In this document: in pieces, positions 45,331-54,900 of the stretch | Position numbering within the stretch: position 1 is the stretch's first letter | How the letters are laid out: the number at the start of each line of letters is the position of its first letter | Source of the DNA: Mesorhizobium sp. NBSH29 | GTDB lineage: Bacteria > Pseudomonadota > Alphaproteobacteria > Rhizobiales > Rhizobiaceae | Direction: 5' to 3' | Length of the DNA stretch: 64,000 nt | Assembly (NCBI RefSeq): GCF_015500055.1 | Contig: NZ_CP045492.1 | Coordinates: forward strand, 3,580,271 to 3,644,270 | Position numbers and translations under genes: made by a program | The notes under the pieces: model-generated | Databases searched by the model: none | The model's input: the letters and a program-made list of their open reading frames with translations, nothing else | What the model was told of the DNA's origin: nothing

Positions 45331-47829
45331 TTAGAGTTTGAGAGTTCGCAACCGAAGCGCGTTGCCGATCACCGAGACTGATGACAGGCTCATCGCCGCT
45401 GCCGCCAGCATTGGCGACAACAATGTGCCGAAAATGGGGTAGAGGACACCTGCCGCAACGGGAACCCCTAACGCATTGTAGAGAAAAGCGAAAAACAGAT
45501 TTTGCTTGATGTTGCGGATGGTTGCCTGCGCCAATGCACGGGCCCGGATAATGCCGTTAAGATCACCCTTAACCAGCGTGATGCCGGCACTTTCAACAGC
45601 GACATCCGCACCCGTTCCCATCGCAATTCCGACATCAGCTGCAGCCAGCGCTGGCGCATCGTTCACCCCGTCGCCCGCCATCGCAACCTTCGCGCCCTTG
45701 GCCTGCAACTCATCCACCAGCGCCTTCTTCGCCTCGGGCAACATGCCGGCACGTACATCGTCGATGCCAAGTTGCCGGGCTACCGCGCGCGCTGTCACCT
45801 CATTGTCGCCGGTCGCCATCAGGATGGTCAGCCCGGTCTCATGCAACGCCTTGATGGCCGCGCGGGTCGTCTCCTTGATCGGGTCAGACACTGCAACCAG
45901 GCCCGCAAGTCTGCCGTCGATGGAAACGAACATCGCCGTCTTGCCATCAGCGCGCAACGCATCGGCCTGGCCTTCCAGCGCGCCGATATCGGCCTTCAAC
46001 AGTGTCATCATCGCGTCATTGCCCAGCGCAACCGCCTTGCCGGACACTGTTCCTGCAACGCCCTTGCCGGTTGTCGCCTCAAACTCGCTGGCCGATGAAA
46101 GCGTGAGCTTCCGCGCCTCAGCTCCCTTGACGATAGCTTCGGCGAGCGGGTGCTCGGAGCCCTTTTCCAGACTGGCCGCGAGCATCAGAACCTCGTCCTC
46201 AGCAAAGCCTTTAGCGGCAATCACATCGGTCAGTTTCGGCTTGCCCTCGGTCAGCGTTCCGGTCTTGTCGACGATCAGGGTATCAACCCCGGCAAAGCGC
46301 TCCAGCGCCTCTGCATCGCGGATCAGGACGCCAGCCTGCGCACCGCGCCCGGTCGCCGTCATGATTGACATCGGCGTAGCCAGCCCAAGTGCGCAGGGGC
46401 AGGCAATGATGAGAACCGACACCGCCGCCACAATGGCATGGATCATGCTGGGCTCCGGCCCGATCAAGGCCCATACGACAAAGGCCAAAAGCGCCACCAG
46501 CACCACCGCAGGAACGAAATAGGCAGCCACGCGGTCTGCCATTCCCTGTATCGGCGCACGCGAACGCTGTGCCTTGGCCACCATCTCGACAATGCGCGAC
46601 AGCATCGTATCAGCACCCACCTTTTCGGCGCGCATCACCAGCGTGCCATTGCGGTTCAGCGTGCCCCCAGTCAGGCCATCACCTTCATTTTTTTCAATCG
46701 GCAGCGGCTCGCCGCTGATCATGGATTCGTCCACGGAAGAGCGACCCTCAGTCACAATGCCGTCAACGGGAACGCCCTCACCCGGCCGGATACGCAACAG
46801 ATCGCCGGCTTGCACATCTTCCAGCGGCACATCTGTCTCAACCCCATCAGACCCGACCCGTCGCGCAGTTTTGGGCGCGAGATCAAGCAGTGCCCGAATG
46901 GCCGAGCCGGTGCGCTCGCGCGCCTTCAGCTCCAGAACCTGCCCGAGAAACACAAGCGCTACGATAACCGCGGCTGCTTCGAAATAGACCGGAACAGTGC
47001 CACCATGGCGGAAACTATGCGGGAAGATATCCGGAAAGAGCGTTGCAACTACGCTGTAAAGATAGGCCGCTCCCACACCGATGGAAATCAGCGTCCACAT
47101 ATTCGGGCTGCGGTTGACCAGCGATTCATAGCCACGGTGAAAGAACGGAAGAGCCGCCCACAGCACCACAGGCGTGGCAAGCGCAAGCTCCAGCCAGACG
47201 GCTGTCCGCTCACCAATCCAGTCACGCAGAGGCAGCCCCACCATCGGCGCCATGGCAATGATGAACAGCGGCAGCGCAAGCACAGCACTCACCCAGAACC
47301 GGCGGGTGAAATCCACCAGTTCGGGGTTGGGCCCCTCATCGCCGGTCGGCACGCCCATCGGCTCCAGCGCCATGCCACAGAGCGGGCAGGAGCTTGGCTT
47401 GTCGCGCACAATTTCAGGATGCATCGGGCAGGTATATTGCGTGCCAGCCGGCATCGGCTCAGGTGCCGGGCGGTCGCCCAGATATTTTGCGGGCTCCGCC
47501 TCGAATTTCTGTTTGCAGCCGGAAGAGCAGAAATAGTGCCCCACCCCCTCATGCCGGTGAAAATGTGAGGCGGTCGCGCGGTCCACCTTCATGCCGCAAA
47601 CGGGGTCAATCGCGGTCACAAACGGCTCTGGCTTGGCAACGAATTTGTCATGGCAAGAGGTGCTGCAAAAGTGAAACTCATGCCCCTCATGATTGGCAGT
47701 TGGCTTGCCCGCCTTGGGATCAACTGTCATTCCGCACACGGGATCGCGCGTCACCGACAGGCCCGCAGCCGGCTGCTTGCCAGCGCAGCACGATCCGCCA
47801 TCATGGTGATCATGTTTGTGGGTTGTCAT
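45331..47829 (-). CDS. copA: Copper-exporting P1B-type ATPase with two YHS domains
   Basis: The 832-residue pump has a His-rich start, two YHS-type metal modules (DPVCGMTVD...CSTSC; DPVCGMKVD...CSSGC), and a heavy-metal-binding domain (YTCPMHPEI, then CPLCGMALEPM). The pump core follows with SGEPLPIEK, the membrane metal site ACPCALGLATP, the phosphorylation loop DKTGTLT and GDGVNDAPAL. The classical HMA domain (CxxC) is missing; YHS modules take its place. The ATG at 47829 has GGAG 8 bases before it; an ATG at 47853 is weaker. It exports Cu+ to the periplasm. Confidence 0.93.
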   Translation of the reverse strand: MTTHKHDHHDGGSCCAGKQPAAGLSVTRDPVCGMTVDPKAGKPTANHEGHEFHFCSTSCHDKFVAKPEPFVTAIDPVCGMKVDRATASHFHRHEGVGHYFCSSGCKQKFEAEPAKYLGDRPAPEPMPAGTQYTCPMHPEIVRDKPSSCPLCGMALEPMGVPTGDEGPNPELVDFTRRFWVSAVLALPLFIIAMAPMVGLPLRDWIGERTAVWLELALATPVVLWAALPFFHRGYESLVNRSPNMWTLISIGVGAAYLYSVVATLFPDIFPHSFRHGGTVPVYFEAAAVIVALVFLGQVLELKARERTGSAIRALLDLAPKTARRVGSDGVETDVPLEDVQAGDLLRIRPGEGVPVDGIVTEGRSSVDESMISGEPLPIEKNEGDGLTGGTLNRNGTLVMRAEKVGADTMLSRIVEMVAKAQRSRAPIQGMADRVAAYFVPAVVLVALLAFVVWALIGPEPSMIHAIVAAVSVLIIACPCALGLATPMSIMTATGRGAQAGVLIRDAEALERFAGVDTLIVDKTGTLTEGKPKLTDVIAAKGFAEDEVLMLAASLEKGSEHPLAEAIVKGAEARKLTLSSASEFEATTGKGVAGTVSGKAVALGNDAMMTLLKADIGALEGQADALRADGKTAMFVSIDGRLAGLVAVSDPIKETTRAAIKALHETGLTILMATGDNEVTARAVARQLGIDDVRAGMLPEAKKALVDELQAKGAKVAMAGDGVNDAPALAAADVGIAMGTGADVAVESAGITLVKGDLNGIIRARALAQATIRNIKQNLFFAFLYNALGVPVAAGVLYPIFGTLLSPMLAAAAMSLSSVSVIGNALRLRTLKL

Positions 47830-47864
47830 GGCAGGCTCCGCTTCATTTTTCATCAGGTTGAGGC

Positions 47865-47896
47865 ATAGGTAGTCTTTCCAGCAACTGGAAGGTCAA
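47865..47896 (-). promoter_or_regulatory. MerR/CueR-type copper promoter of copA
   Basis: The minus strand has TTGACC (47896-47891), a 19-base spacer and TACCTA (47871-47866). The spacer holds the dyad TTCCAG-(3)-CTGGAA (47876-47890). The over-long 19-base spacing with this dyad is the hallmark of promoters twisted into shape by CueR/HmrR in response to Cu+. The regulator gene itself is not in the window. Confidence 0.82.
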
Positions 47897-47995
47897 GAGC
47901 CAAACTGGCGTATCGCCAAAATGGCTTGGTCCATTGCTCGCCTGTCACATAATGGCGGATAGACGAAGGTGCTCCCCAAGCTACATAGGCCTGCA

Positions 47996-49237
47996 ATGCG
48001 TATTTCCGACCAAAATCTGTCTTATGTTGTATGGGGCTTAGGCGCGACCCAGATCATCGGCTACGGCACGCTCTATTACAGCTTCAGCATTCTTGCCCCC
48101 GAGATGGCCACAGATTTTGGCTGGGCACTGGAATGGATCTATGGCGCGCTATCGATCGGCCTTCTTGCTGGAGGCTTCGCCGCGCCCTTGTCCGGGCGGC
48201 TGATGGACAGATTTGGCGCGGGTCAGGTCATGGCAGTGGGCTCCGTCGCCGCCGCTCTGTCCATGTTTGCAACAGCGCTTGCTCCCAATGCCGCCATATT
48301 CGTCGCATTTCTGCTTGTCATGGAAGTGGCTTCGGGCCTGGTCCAGTATAATGGCGCCTTCGCCTTGTTGGTGCAGGTCGCTCCCAACCGCGCGCAGCGC
48401 TCCATCACCCATCTGACCCTTATCGCAGGCTTTGCCTCAACTTTGGCTTGGCCGCTGACAAGTTGGATGCATACCGACCTGTCATGGCGCACGGTCTATA
48501 TTGTTTTTGCTGCGGCAAACCTTCTGATCTGCCTGCCGGTGCACTGGAAACTTTCGCGCCTCACCCGTCAGCGCATGACCGCCAAGGCACCACAGCTCGA
48601 TCCGGTCGCCATAGAGGAAGTCGACACACCCCTGCCCCCTGAAGAGCCGTTGGAAATCGTCGAAGGAAGCCTGCCGCAGGCAGATCGCCGCAGAGGTTTT
48701 ATCTTCATGGCAGCAGGCTTCACGTTGATGAGCTTCGTGCTCTCCGCACTCCTGGTACACATGGTTCCGATGCTTACCGCAGTCGGCCTGGGGACTGCGG
48801 CTGTGCTGGTCGGGACAATGTTCGGACCAGCACAGGTCTTTGCGCGCTTCATCAACATGACTTTTGGCAAAAACCTGTCGCCATCGCGCCTGGCGATCCT
48901 CTCCGCCTGCGCGTTACCAATGGCGCTCGCCATCTTGTTGGCAACAGCGCCATGGCTGGCTGGTGCATTCCTATTTGCCGTGCTGTTCGGCGCAGGATCG
49001 GGTCTCAACAGCATCGTGCAAGGAACCTTGCCACTCACATTGTTCGGTAGCGAAGGCTATGGGGCCCTTGTCGGGCGCGTATCCGCAATACGGCTCGTTG
49101 TATCCGCCGCAGCCCCCTTCATCTTCGCATATGTAACGGAACAATTTGGCGTAACAACCGCACTTGGCGCTGCCATCATCATCGGTGTCGCATCGGTGCT
49201 GGCTTTCGCAGCAGTCGCGCGTCTGGCAGACAAATGA
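47996..49237 (+). CDS. Major facilitator superfamily transporter
   Basis: The 413-residue protein has about 12 membrane helices, with the cytoplasmic loop 2-3 motif GRLMDRFGAGQVMAVGSVAA and a long charged central loop (LPPEEPLEIVEGSLPQADRR). It is divergent from copA, so it might serve metal or metalloid resistance, but the substrate cannot be read from sequence. The ATG at 47996 gives a natural N-terminus (MRISDQNLSYVVWGLG); a GTG at 47969 is also possible. Confidence 0.82.
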   Translation: MRISDQNLSYVVWGLGATQIIGYGTLYYSFSILAPEMATDFGWALEWIYGALSIGLLAGGFAAPLSGRLMDRFGAGQVMAVGSVAAALSMFATALAPNAAIFVAFLLVMEVASGLVQYNGAFALLVQVAPNRAQRSITHLTLIAGFASTLAWPLTSWMHTDLSWRTVYIVFAAANLLICLPVHWKLSRLTRQRMTAKAPQLDPVAIEEVDTPLPPEEPLEIVEGSLPQADRRRGFIFMAAGFTLMSFVLSALLVHMVPMLTAVGLGTAAVLVGTMFGPAQVFARFINMTFGKNLSPSRLAILSACALPMALAILLATAPWLAGAFLFAVLFGAGSGLNSIVQGTLPLTLFGSEGYGALVGRVSAIRLVVSAAAPFIFAYVTEQFGVTTALGAAIIIGVASVLAFAAVARLADK

Positions 49238-49249
49238 AGCGCCAGACGC

Positions 49250-49606
49250 CTAAAATAGCCGTCCGCCGTTCGGCACCCGACGCTCAATCGCGGCCAGCAC
49301 CACTGCACCCTCTTCATCGGGCATGCCAAGGGTGAGAACCTCTGAAATAAAAGGTCCAATCTGGCGCGGCGGAAAATTGACCACCGCCATCACCTGCCGC
49401 CCGACAAGCGTGTCCGGATCATAATATTTGGTGATTTGGGCCGAAGATTTTTTGATCCCGATTTCGGCACCGAAATCTATTTTCAGCTTGATGGCCGGTT
49501 TGCGCGCCTCCGGAAACGGCAGTGCCTCAACGATAGTGCCAGCACGGATGTCGACACGATCAAAGTCAGCAAAGCTGATCTCGGGTTTGTTCTTGCCGTC
49601 GCTCAA
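49250..49606 (-). CDS. csaA: tRNA-binding domain protein (CsaA-like chaperone)
   Basis: The 118-residue protein has the OB-fold start [40 protein letters not shown] and ends with [17 protein letters not shown], a typical CsaA. CsaA is described as a secretion-related chaperone and tRNA-binding protein. I start at the TTG (49604-49606), directly behind the stop of the upstream YbjN gene (TAGC-TTG), which implies translational coupling; there is no good ATG. Confidence 0.82.
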   Translation of the reverse strand: MSDGKNKPEISFADFDRVDIRAGTIVEALPFPEARKPAIKLKIDFGAEIGIKKSSAQITKYYDPDTLVGRQVMAVVNFPPRQIGPFISEVLTLGMPDEEGAVVLAAIERRVPNGGRLF

Positions 49607-49607
49607 G

Positions 49608-50108
49608 CTAGGCGTTGCCGAAGGTTTCAAACAGCACACCAGCCAGCGCGTCCTTCGCCGAAGTGCCGGACCAGACGACAAACTGAAACGCCTGGAAATA
49701 GCATTCGCAGGCTTCAAGCGCGCTCGAAAGAAGTACCTCCACCTGCTGGCTGGTCGGCTCCGCACCGCCGGCAAGCAGCAGCGACTGGCGGAACATGATC
49801 GCGCCTTCCTGTTCCCAAAGGTCAAAATGCCCGAACAGCATCTGCTCATTCACCAATGAAAGCAGGCGCATCACTTCAAGTGTGCGGTTTTCCGGAACCT
49901 TGATGTCAAAAGCGCATGCCAGATGCAGCGCCTCAAAATCTTCCATCCAGGAAAACGAGACATGATAGTCCGTCCATGTGCCGACCACCGAGATGGAAAT
50001 CTCGTCGTCTCCGGTGCGCTCGAACGCCCAGTCATTATTGTTCGCAACCTGCTCGATGACATCAACGGGATGGCAATCGCGGGCAAGTTCGATCTCGAGA
50101 AGTTCCAT
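49608..50108 (-). CDS. YbjN-domain protein
   Basis: The 166-residue protein has the YbjN fold, related to type III secretion chaperones: [56 protein letters not shown]. The alphaproteobacterial members are uncharacterised. CAGGAAAGCATATTC precedes the ATG at 50106-50108. It is the first gene of a two-gene unit with csaA. Confidence 0.83.
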   Translation of the reverse strand: MELLEIELARDCHPVDVIEQVANNNDWAFERTGDDEISISVVGTWTDYHVSFSWMEDFEALHLACAFDIKVPENRTLEVMRLLSLVNEQMLFGHFDLWEQEGAIMFRQSLLLAGGAEPTSQQVEVLLSSALEACECYFQAFQFVVWSGTSAKDALAGVLFETFGNA

Positions 50109-50423
50109 GAATATGCTTTCCTGTCGTTCTGGGAGCGTTACCGCACGCTCCCGGGAGGGCACACGACAATTTTGGATAACTCAACAACGGGCAGGACCGA
50201 GCGACATCCGCATACCGGACCTGACCTGCCCGCCCGCATGACCCGTCCCCGAATCATACAACAAATTCAGTCTATTGATGCGGAGTCGCGGCGCCAGTGC
50301 CTTTTTGCGCAATGCAGCACAGGGGTGTGGACAGACGCTGTCGCAAAGATTCATGCACGCCGGATAAGCGATTCACGGCAAAGCGTTTTTCGTGACAGGC
50401 CCTGTGGACAAGTCCGATGAAAA
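50109..50423. other. 315-base intergenic stretch with a leader hairpin
   Basis: There is no credible ORF. The YbjN leader holds a perfect hairpin GGGAGCGT-(6)-ACGCTCCC at 50131-50152, just 22 bases before the start codon. Farther on GGCAGG... and CCTGACCTGCC (about 50190-50232) form a weaker repeat. Promoter elements were not assigned with confidence. Confidence 0.45.
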
Positions 50424-50738
50424 TTATTTTTGAGTTGGGGCCCGGCTGGCCTTTTTAGCCGCCGCTGCGGAAGGTTTGGGTGGCGCATCTACCCCAAGTC
50501 GGGCTTCCAGCGCGGCAATCCGTGCCTCAAGCTTCTTATTTTCTGCCCGTGCCTTAACCGCCATGTCGCGCATTGCGTCAAACTCTTCGCGCTGAACCAC
50601 ATCCATGCCGTTCAGCATTTTCTCGGCCTGTGATTTGAAAGCGGTCTCGACCTCGCGTCGTACCCCCTGCGCGGCGCCGGCTGCATCGGTCATCAGCTTG
50701 GCGAATTCATCGAAAATACGGTTCGGTCCGGTGTTCAT
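50424..50738 (-). CDS. ubiK: UbiK-family accessory factor (BMFP, DUF526)
   Basis: The 104-residue coiled-coil protein has NRIFDEFAKLMTDAAGAAQG, VRREVETAFKSQAEKMLNGM and VVQREEFDAMRDMAVKARAE, the BMFP/UbiK pattern, and a Lys/Ala-rich tail. UbiK binds UbiJ and helps ubiquinone synthesis; the Brucella relative shows membrane fusogenic activity. I chose the ATG at 50738 with GAGG upstream. Divergent from lgt. Confidence 0.88.
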   Translation of the reverse strand: MNTGPNRIFDEFAKLMTDAAGAAQGVRREVETAFKSQAEKMLNGMDVVQREEFDAMRDMAVKARAENKKLEARIAALEARLGVDAPPKPSAAAAKKASRAPTQK

Positions 50739-50885
50739 GACAGGCAAGCCTCGCGTTTCCATTTGAAATAAGCGTCCAACCCGGCAAATGCAAGGCAGAG
50801 CGGTGCGGTACCTCGCTGTCTTGACCCTGCCCTAAGGCTGGACCATGGTCCGCGCCTAATCCCCTTTTCGCTCACGGATACCGCC

Positions 50886-51740
50886 TTGCCTGAATCGTTC
50901 CTGCTCCCCATGACCGCCCTCGCCTTCCCCAACATTGATCCGGTCATCGTCCAGATCGGTCCGCTGGCAATCCACTGGTATGGCATCGGCTACATTGTGG
51001 GCATTCTGTTTGCATGGTGGTATGCCAAGCGGCTCATTTCCAACACCCGTCTTTGGCCGAACGGCACCACTCCCATGAAGGCGATCGACCTCGACGATTT
51101 CGTCATGTGGGCGGCAATCGGCATCGTTTTGGGTGGTCGGCTTGGCTACGTGTTGTTTTATGATTTTCAGCGTTACCTCGCTAATCCTCTGGATATCGTC
51201 GCAGTCTGGCAAGGCGGCATGTCGTTCCACGGCGGCTTCGCCGGAACCACGCTGGCCATGATCCTGTTTGCCCGCGCCCGCGGCATCAACATCTGGACAC
51301 TCTTCGATGTGGTGGCAGCCGGCGTGCCGGTTGCGCTGGGAACAGTACGTGTCGCCAACTTCATCAATTCCGAGCTTTGGGGCCGGGTCACAGACGTGCC
51401 CTGGGCTTTTGTGTTTCCCACCGGCGGTCCATTCCCGCGCCACCCGAGCCAGCTCTATGAGGCGGCGCTCGAAGGGCTGCTCCTGTTCATCGTGCTGCGG
51501 ATCCTCACTCATGGATTGCTCAAACTGAAAACCCCAGGATTCGTGGCCGGGGCCTTCGTCACCGGCTACGGCCTGTCACGCATTTTCGTCGAGTTTTACC
51601 GTGAACCCGACGCCCAGCTCGGCTACCTCGCCGGCGGCTGGCTGACCATGGGCATGGTTCTCTCCGTGCCGATGGTACTGGCCGGCATCTGGGCGATGCT
51701 TTCAGCCAGGCATCGCGTGGCACGCCCCACCACGCCATGA
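50886..51740 (+). CDS. lgt: Prolipoprotein diacylglyceryl transferase
   Basis: The 284-residue membrane enzyme has about seven helices. It has [50 protein letters not shown] and the Lgt signature [20 protein letters not shown], then RHPSQLYEA. It moves diacylglycerol from phosphatidylglycerol to the lipobox Cys of prolipoproteins. Start is TTG at 50886 or ATG at 50910. Its stop overlaps the methyltransferase start (ATGA). Substrates in this window include the LT, extensin and Kazal lipoproteins. Confidence 0.94.
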   Translation: MPESFLLPMTALAFPNIDPVIVQIGPLAIHWYGIGYIVGILFAWWYAKRLISNTRLWPNGTTPMKAIDLDDFVMWAAIGIVLGGRLGYVLFYDFQRYLANPLDIVAVWQGGMSFHGGFAGTTLAMILFARARGINIWTLFDVVAAGVPVALGTVRVANFINSELWGRVTDVPWAFVFPTGGPFPRHPSQLYEAALEGLLLFIVLRILTHGLLKLKTPGFVAGAFVTGYGLSRIFVEFYREPDAQLGYLAGGWLTMGMVLSVPMVLAGIWAMLSARHRVARPTTP

Positions 51741-52825
51741 CGGCGCTGAAGAACCGTATCCAACGGTTGATAGCAGCATCCGGGCCGATATCTGTGGCCG
51801 ATTGCATGGCGCTGTGCCTCGGCGACCCGGAACATGGCTACTACATGTCCCGCGAACCGTTCGGCACCAGGGGCGACTTCACCACGGCGCCCGAAATCAG
51901 CCAGATGTTCGGTGAACTGGTAGGCGCATGGTTGGCCGGTACATGGGAAGCACTTGGCCGTCCCGAAAAACCCGTTGTCGCCGAAATCGGGCCCGGCCGT
52001 GGCACGCTGATGCAGGATGTCTTGCGCACCGTGAACAAGATCAAACCTGAACTTTGCGACAGCGGAAGCTTCGTCATGATCGAGACGAGCCCCCGCCTGG
52101 TCCAGGCCCAGAAATCGACGCTTTTGGCCTACGCGGACCGGATCACCTGGATCGGCAGCGTCGACGACCTGCCGCATTCGCCACTGTTGATCATTGGCAA
52201 TGAATTGTTCGACGCTGTGCCCACACGCCAATACGTAAAAACCTCCGAAGGCTGGCGCGAGCGCATGGTGGGGCTCGACGAAGATGGCAACTTGAGCTTT
52301 CAGGCAGGAACCGGTTCACTCGACCCTGCATTGTTGCCACCCGGCTCCAGCGAAGCTTCTGGCGGCGCAGTTTTCGAGGTCGCACCGGCGCGCGAAAGCC
52401 TGATGCAGACAATCGCCGAACATATTGGTCGCCATGGCGGCGCAGGGTTGTTCCTCGACTATGGCCACACGCAATCGGGTCTCGGCGACACGCTGCAAGC
52501 GCTGCGCAACCACTCTTATGACAACCCGCTTGCTCATCCTGGCGAAGCAGACCTAACAACCCATGTCGATTTTTCCGCCCTTGCAGAAGTTGCTCGTCGG
52601 GCAGGCCTCGCGGCTTTTACCGCACTACAGGGCGATTTTCTCATCTCGATGGGCCTGCTCGAGCGCGCCGGTCAGCTTGGGGCAGATGCCTCGGAAGACC
52701 TTCGAAACCGCCTGCGAGGCGAGGTTGAGCGCCTGGCGGGACCAGATCAGATGGGCACTCTGTTCAAGGTTCTGGCACTAGGGCCGCGTGGGACGATTCC
52801 GTTGGGATTCACCTTGGCGCATTGA
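51737..52825 (+). CDS. MidA/NDUFAF7-like SAM-dependent methyltransferase
   Basis: The 362-residue protein has [32 protein letters not shown], the SAM site [17 protein letters not shown] and [13 protein letters not shown]. The human relative NDUFAF7 methylates an Arg of complex I; the bacterial role is inferred to be similar. It overlaps lgt by four bases and precedes pgeF by about 100 bases, a known alphaproteobacterial arrangement. Confidence 0.9.
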   Translation: MTALKNRIQRLIAASGPISVADCMALCLGDPEHGYYMSREPFGTRGDFTTAPEISQMFGELVGAWLAGTWEALGRPEKPVVAEIGPGRGTLMQDVLRTVNKIKPELCDSGSFVMIETSPRLVQAQKSTLLAYADRITWIGSVDDLPHSPLLIIGNELFDAVPTRQYVKTSEGWRERMVGLDEDGNLSFQAGTGSLDPALLPPGSSEASGGAVFEVAPARESLMQTIAEHIGRHGGAGLFLDYGHTQSGLGDTLQALRNHSYDNPLAHPGEADLTTHVDFSALAEVARRAGLAAFTALQGDFLISMGLLERAGQLGADASEDLRNRLRGEVERLAGPDQMGTLFKVLALGPRGTIPLGFTLAH

Positions 52826-52927
52826 CGGCTACGCCGTTCCTGCCCCACTGTCGTGCCTTCCGGATCCCGCGGCCCGATGGGGCCAAAAGGTCTTGACGAA
52901 TCCTGCCCCGGACACGACAAGGCAACC

Positions 52928-53722
52928 ATGCTCGATCCGACAAAACCTCACCCACTCGAGTCCCCGATGTTTGATGAGGCGGCACACGCCGGCATTAAGC
53001 ACGCCTTTTTCACACGCACCGGTGGCGTCTCAAAAGGGCTCTATCACGGGCTGAACACGGGCGTCGGCTCCAATGACAATCCAGAACATGTGGCTGAAAA
53101 TCGCAGGCGCGTGGCGCAATGGATGGGCGTTGGCCCCGAGAGCCTGCTATCGGTCTATCAGATTCACTCACCCGACGTCCTTGTCGTTCGCGAGCCTTTC
53201 GGCCAGCCGCGCCCCAAGGCTGACGCCATTGTAACAGATCGGCCAGGGCTGGCGCTGGGTGCATCGGCAGCTGATTGCGGACCCGTTCTGTTTGCTGATC
53301 CTGCCGCGCGCATCATTGGCGCGGCACATGCCGGCTGGAAAGGCGCGTTCACCGGTGTCCTGGAAAATACCATTGCTGCCATGGAAGGTCTGGGCGCAAA
53401 ACGCGAGAATATCGTGGCAGTGTTAGGCCCCTCCATCAGTCAGGCAAAGTACGAGGTCGGGCCGGAATTCATCGCCCGTTTTACTGATGCCGACCCGGTC
53501 AACGCGCGTTATTTCATTGCCTCGGAGAAAGAAAGCCACGCGCTTTTCGATCTTAATCTCTATACGGTCGACCGGCTCGCCAGTGCAGGCGTGCAGGCCG
53601 GACAGCTTGGCCGATGCACCTATGCTGAGGAAGACCTTTTTTATTCCTACCGTCGCGCCACGCATCGCGGCGAGGCGGATTATGGACGGCTGATTTCTGC
53701 TATTTGTCTGGAGGAAAAGTGA
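52928..53722 (+). CDS. pgeF: Peptidoglycan editing factor / polyphenol-oxidase-fold protein
   Basis: The 264-residue protein has GIKHAFFTRTGGVSKGLYHG, GLNTGVGSNDNPEHVAENRR, the metal-site Cys/His set ADCGPVLFAD and IGAAHAGWKGAFTGVLEN. This is the YfiH/LACC1 family; E. coli PgeF removes mis-incorporated L-Ser from muropeptide precursors. The ATG at 52928 has AAGG upstream; the longer frame from 52853 is not conserved-like. The next ATG follows the stop at once. Confidence 0.92.
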   Translation: MLDPTKPHPLESPMFDEAAHAGIKHAFFTRTGGVSKGLYHGLNTGVGSNDNPEHVAENRRRVAQWMGVGPESLLSVYQIHSPDVLVVREPFGQPRPKADAIVTDRPGLALGASAADCGPVLFADPAARIIGAAHAGWKGAFTGVLENTIAAMEGLGAKRENIVAVLGPSISQAKYEVGPEFIARFTDADPVNARYFIASEKESHALFDLNLYTVDRLASAGVQAGQLGRCTYAEEDLFYSYRRATHRGEADYGRLISAICLEEK

Positions 53723-54874
53723 ATGGCGCTGCATTTTGAACGCGCGGAGTTTGACGCCCGTCGCGACCGACTCACCATCGAAATGGCCGAAAAGAAGCTC
53801 GACGCAGTGCTGCTCTTCGCACAGGAGAGCATGTATTGGCTGACCGGTTATGACACGTTCGGCTTCTGCTTCTTCCAGTGCCTGGTCGTGAAGGCCGATG
53901 GCTCGATGGTTTTGCTGACGCGTTCGGCCGATCTGCGCCAGGCGCGCCACACCTCGACCATCGAAAACATCGTTTTGTGGACCGACCGCGACGGCTCGAA
54001 CCCGGCGCTCGATCTGCGCAACCTTCTTAATGACCTCGACCTGCTGGGCGCGCGCATCGGCATAGAATACGACACCCACGGGTTGACCGCGTTCAACGGA
54101 CGCCGTGTCGACGAGCAGATGCAGACCTTTGGCCAGATCGCCGACGCCTCAGGCATCGTTTCAAGACTGCGCCTGTTCAAGAGCCCTGCTGAGATCAAGA
54201 AGGCCGAAAAAGCCGGCGCGCTGGCGGATGACGCACTCGATGCTGCCCTGTCACTGATCAAGCAGGGGGCCGACGAAGGCGCCATCCTGGCGGCGATGCA
54301 AGGCGCAATCTTCGAGGGCGGTGGTGACTATCCGGCCAATGAATTCATCGTCGGCTCCGGTGCTGACGCGCTTTTGTGCCGCTACAAGGCCGGCCGCCGC
54401 AAGCTGACCAAGAACGACCAGCTGACGCTGGAATGGGCCGGCGTATACCATCACTATCACGCGGCCATGATGCGTACCGTCTTGACCGGAAAAGTCTCCA
54501 AGCGCCATCAGGAGCTTTACGACGCTGCCGTTGCCGCTCTGGAGGCCGTCGAAAAGGCGATGACGCCAGGCAACACGTTTGGCGACGTATTCGACGCCCA
54601 TGCCAGGGTGCTGGAAGCGCGCGGCCTGACAAAACACCGGCTCAACGCCTGCGGCTATTCGCTAGGCGCCCGCTTCACCCCTTCCTGGATGGACATGCCC
54701 ATGTTTTACCAGGGCAACCCCGAGCCGATCGCGCCTGACATGACGCTGTTTGCACATATGATCATTATGGATTCCGATACCGAAACCGCAATGTCGCTCG
54801 GCCGCACCTATCTGACCACTGATGCACAGCCCAAATCACTGTCGCGCCACGGCCTTGATCTGATCGTCAAGTGA
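53723..54874 (+). CDS. M24-family (creatinase/aminopeptidase P fold) protein without metal ligands
   Basis: The 383-residue protein has an N-terminal creatinase domain (MYWLTGYDTFGFCFFQCLVV) and a pita-bread C-terminal domain. The five usual metal ligands are replaced: LEWAGVYHHYHAAMMRT has Glu and Ala where Asp and Asp are expected, GYSLGARF lacks the His, FAHMIIMD and AMSLGRTYL lack both Glu. Metal-free relatives include creatinase and ectoine hydrolase (DoeA). It starts immediately after pgeF (GTGA-ATG), so they are coupled. Substrate unknown. Confidence 0.85.
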   Translation: MALHFERAEFDARRDRLTIEMAEKKLDAVLLFAQESMYWLTGYDTFGFCFFQCLVVKADGSMVLLTRSADLRQARHTSTIENIVLWTDRDGSNPALDLRNLLNDLDLLGARIGIEYDTHGLTAFNGRRVDEQMQTFGQIADASGIVSRLRLFKSPAEIKKAEKAGALADDALDAALSLIKQGADEGAILAAMQGAIFEGGGDYPANEFIVGSGADALLCRYKAGRRKLTKNDQLTLEWAGVYHHYHAAMMRTVLTGKVSKRHQELYDAAVAALEAVEKAMTPGNTFGDVFDAHARVLEARGLTKHRLNACGYSLGARFTPSWMDMPMFYQGNPEPIAPDMTLFAHMIIMDSDTETAMSLGRTYLTTDAQPKSLSRHGLDLIVK

Positions 54875-54900
54875 AGCCCACCGTGGGGAGGCCTTCCAGA

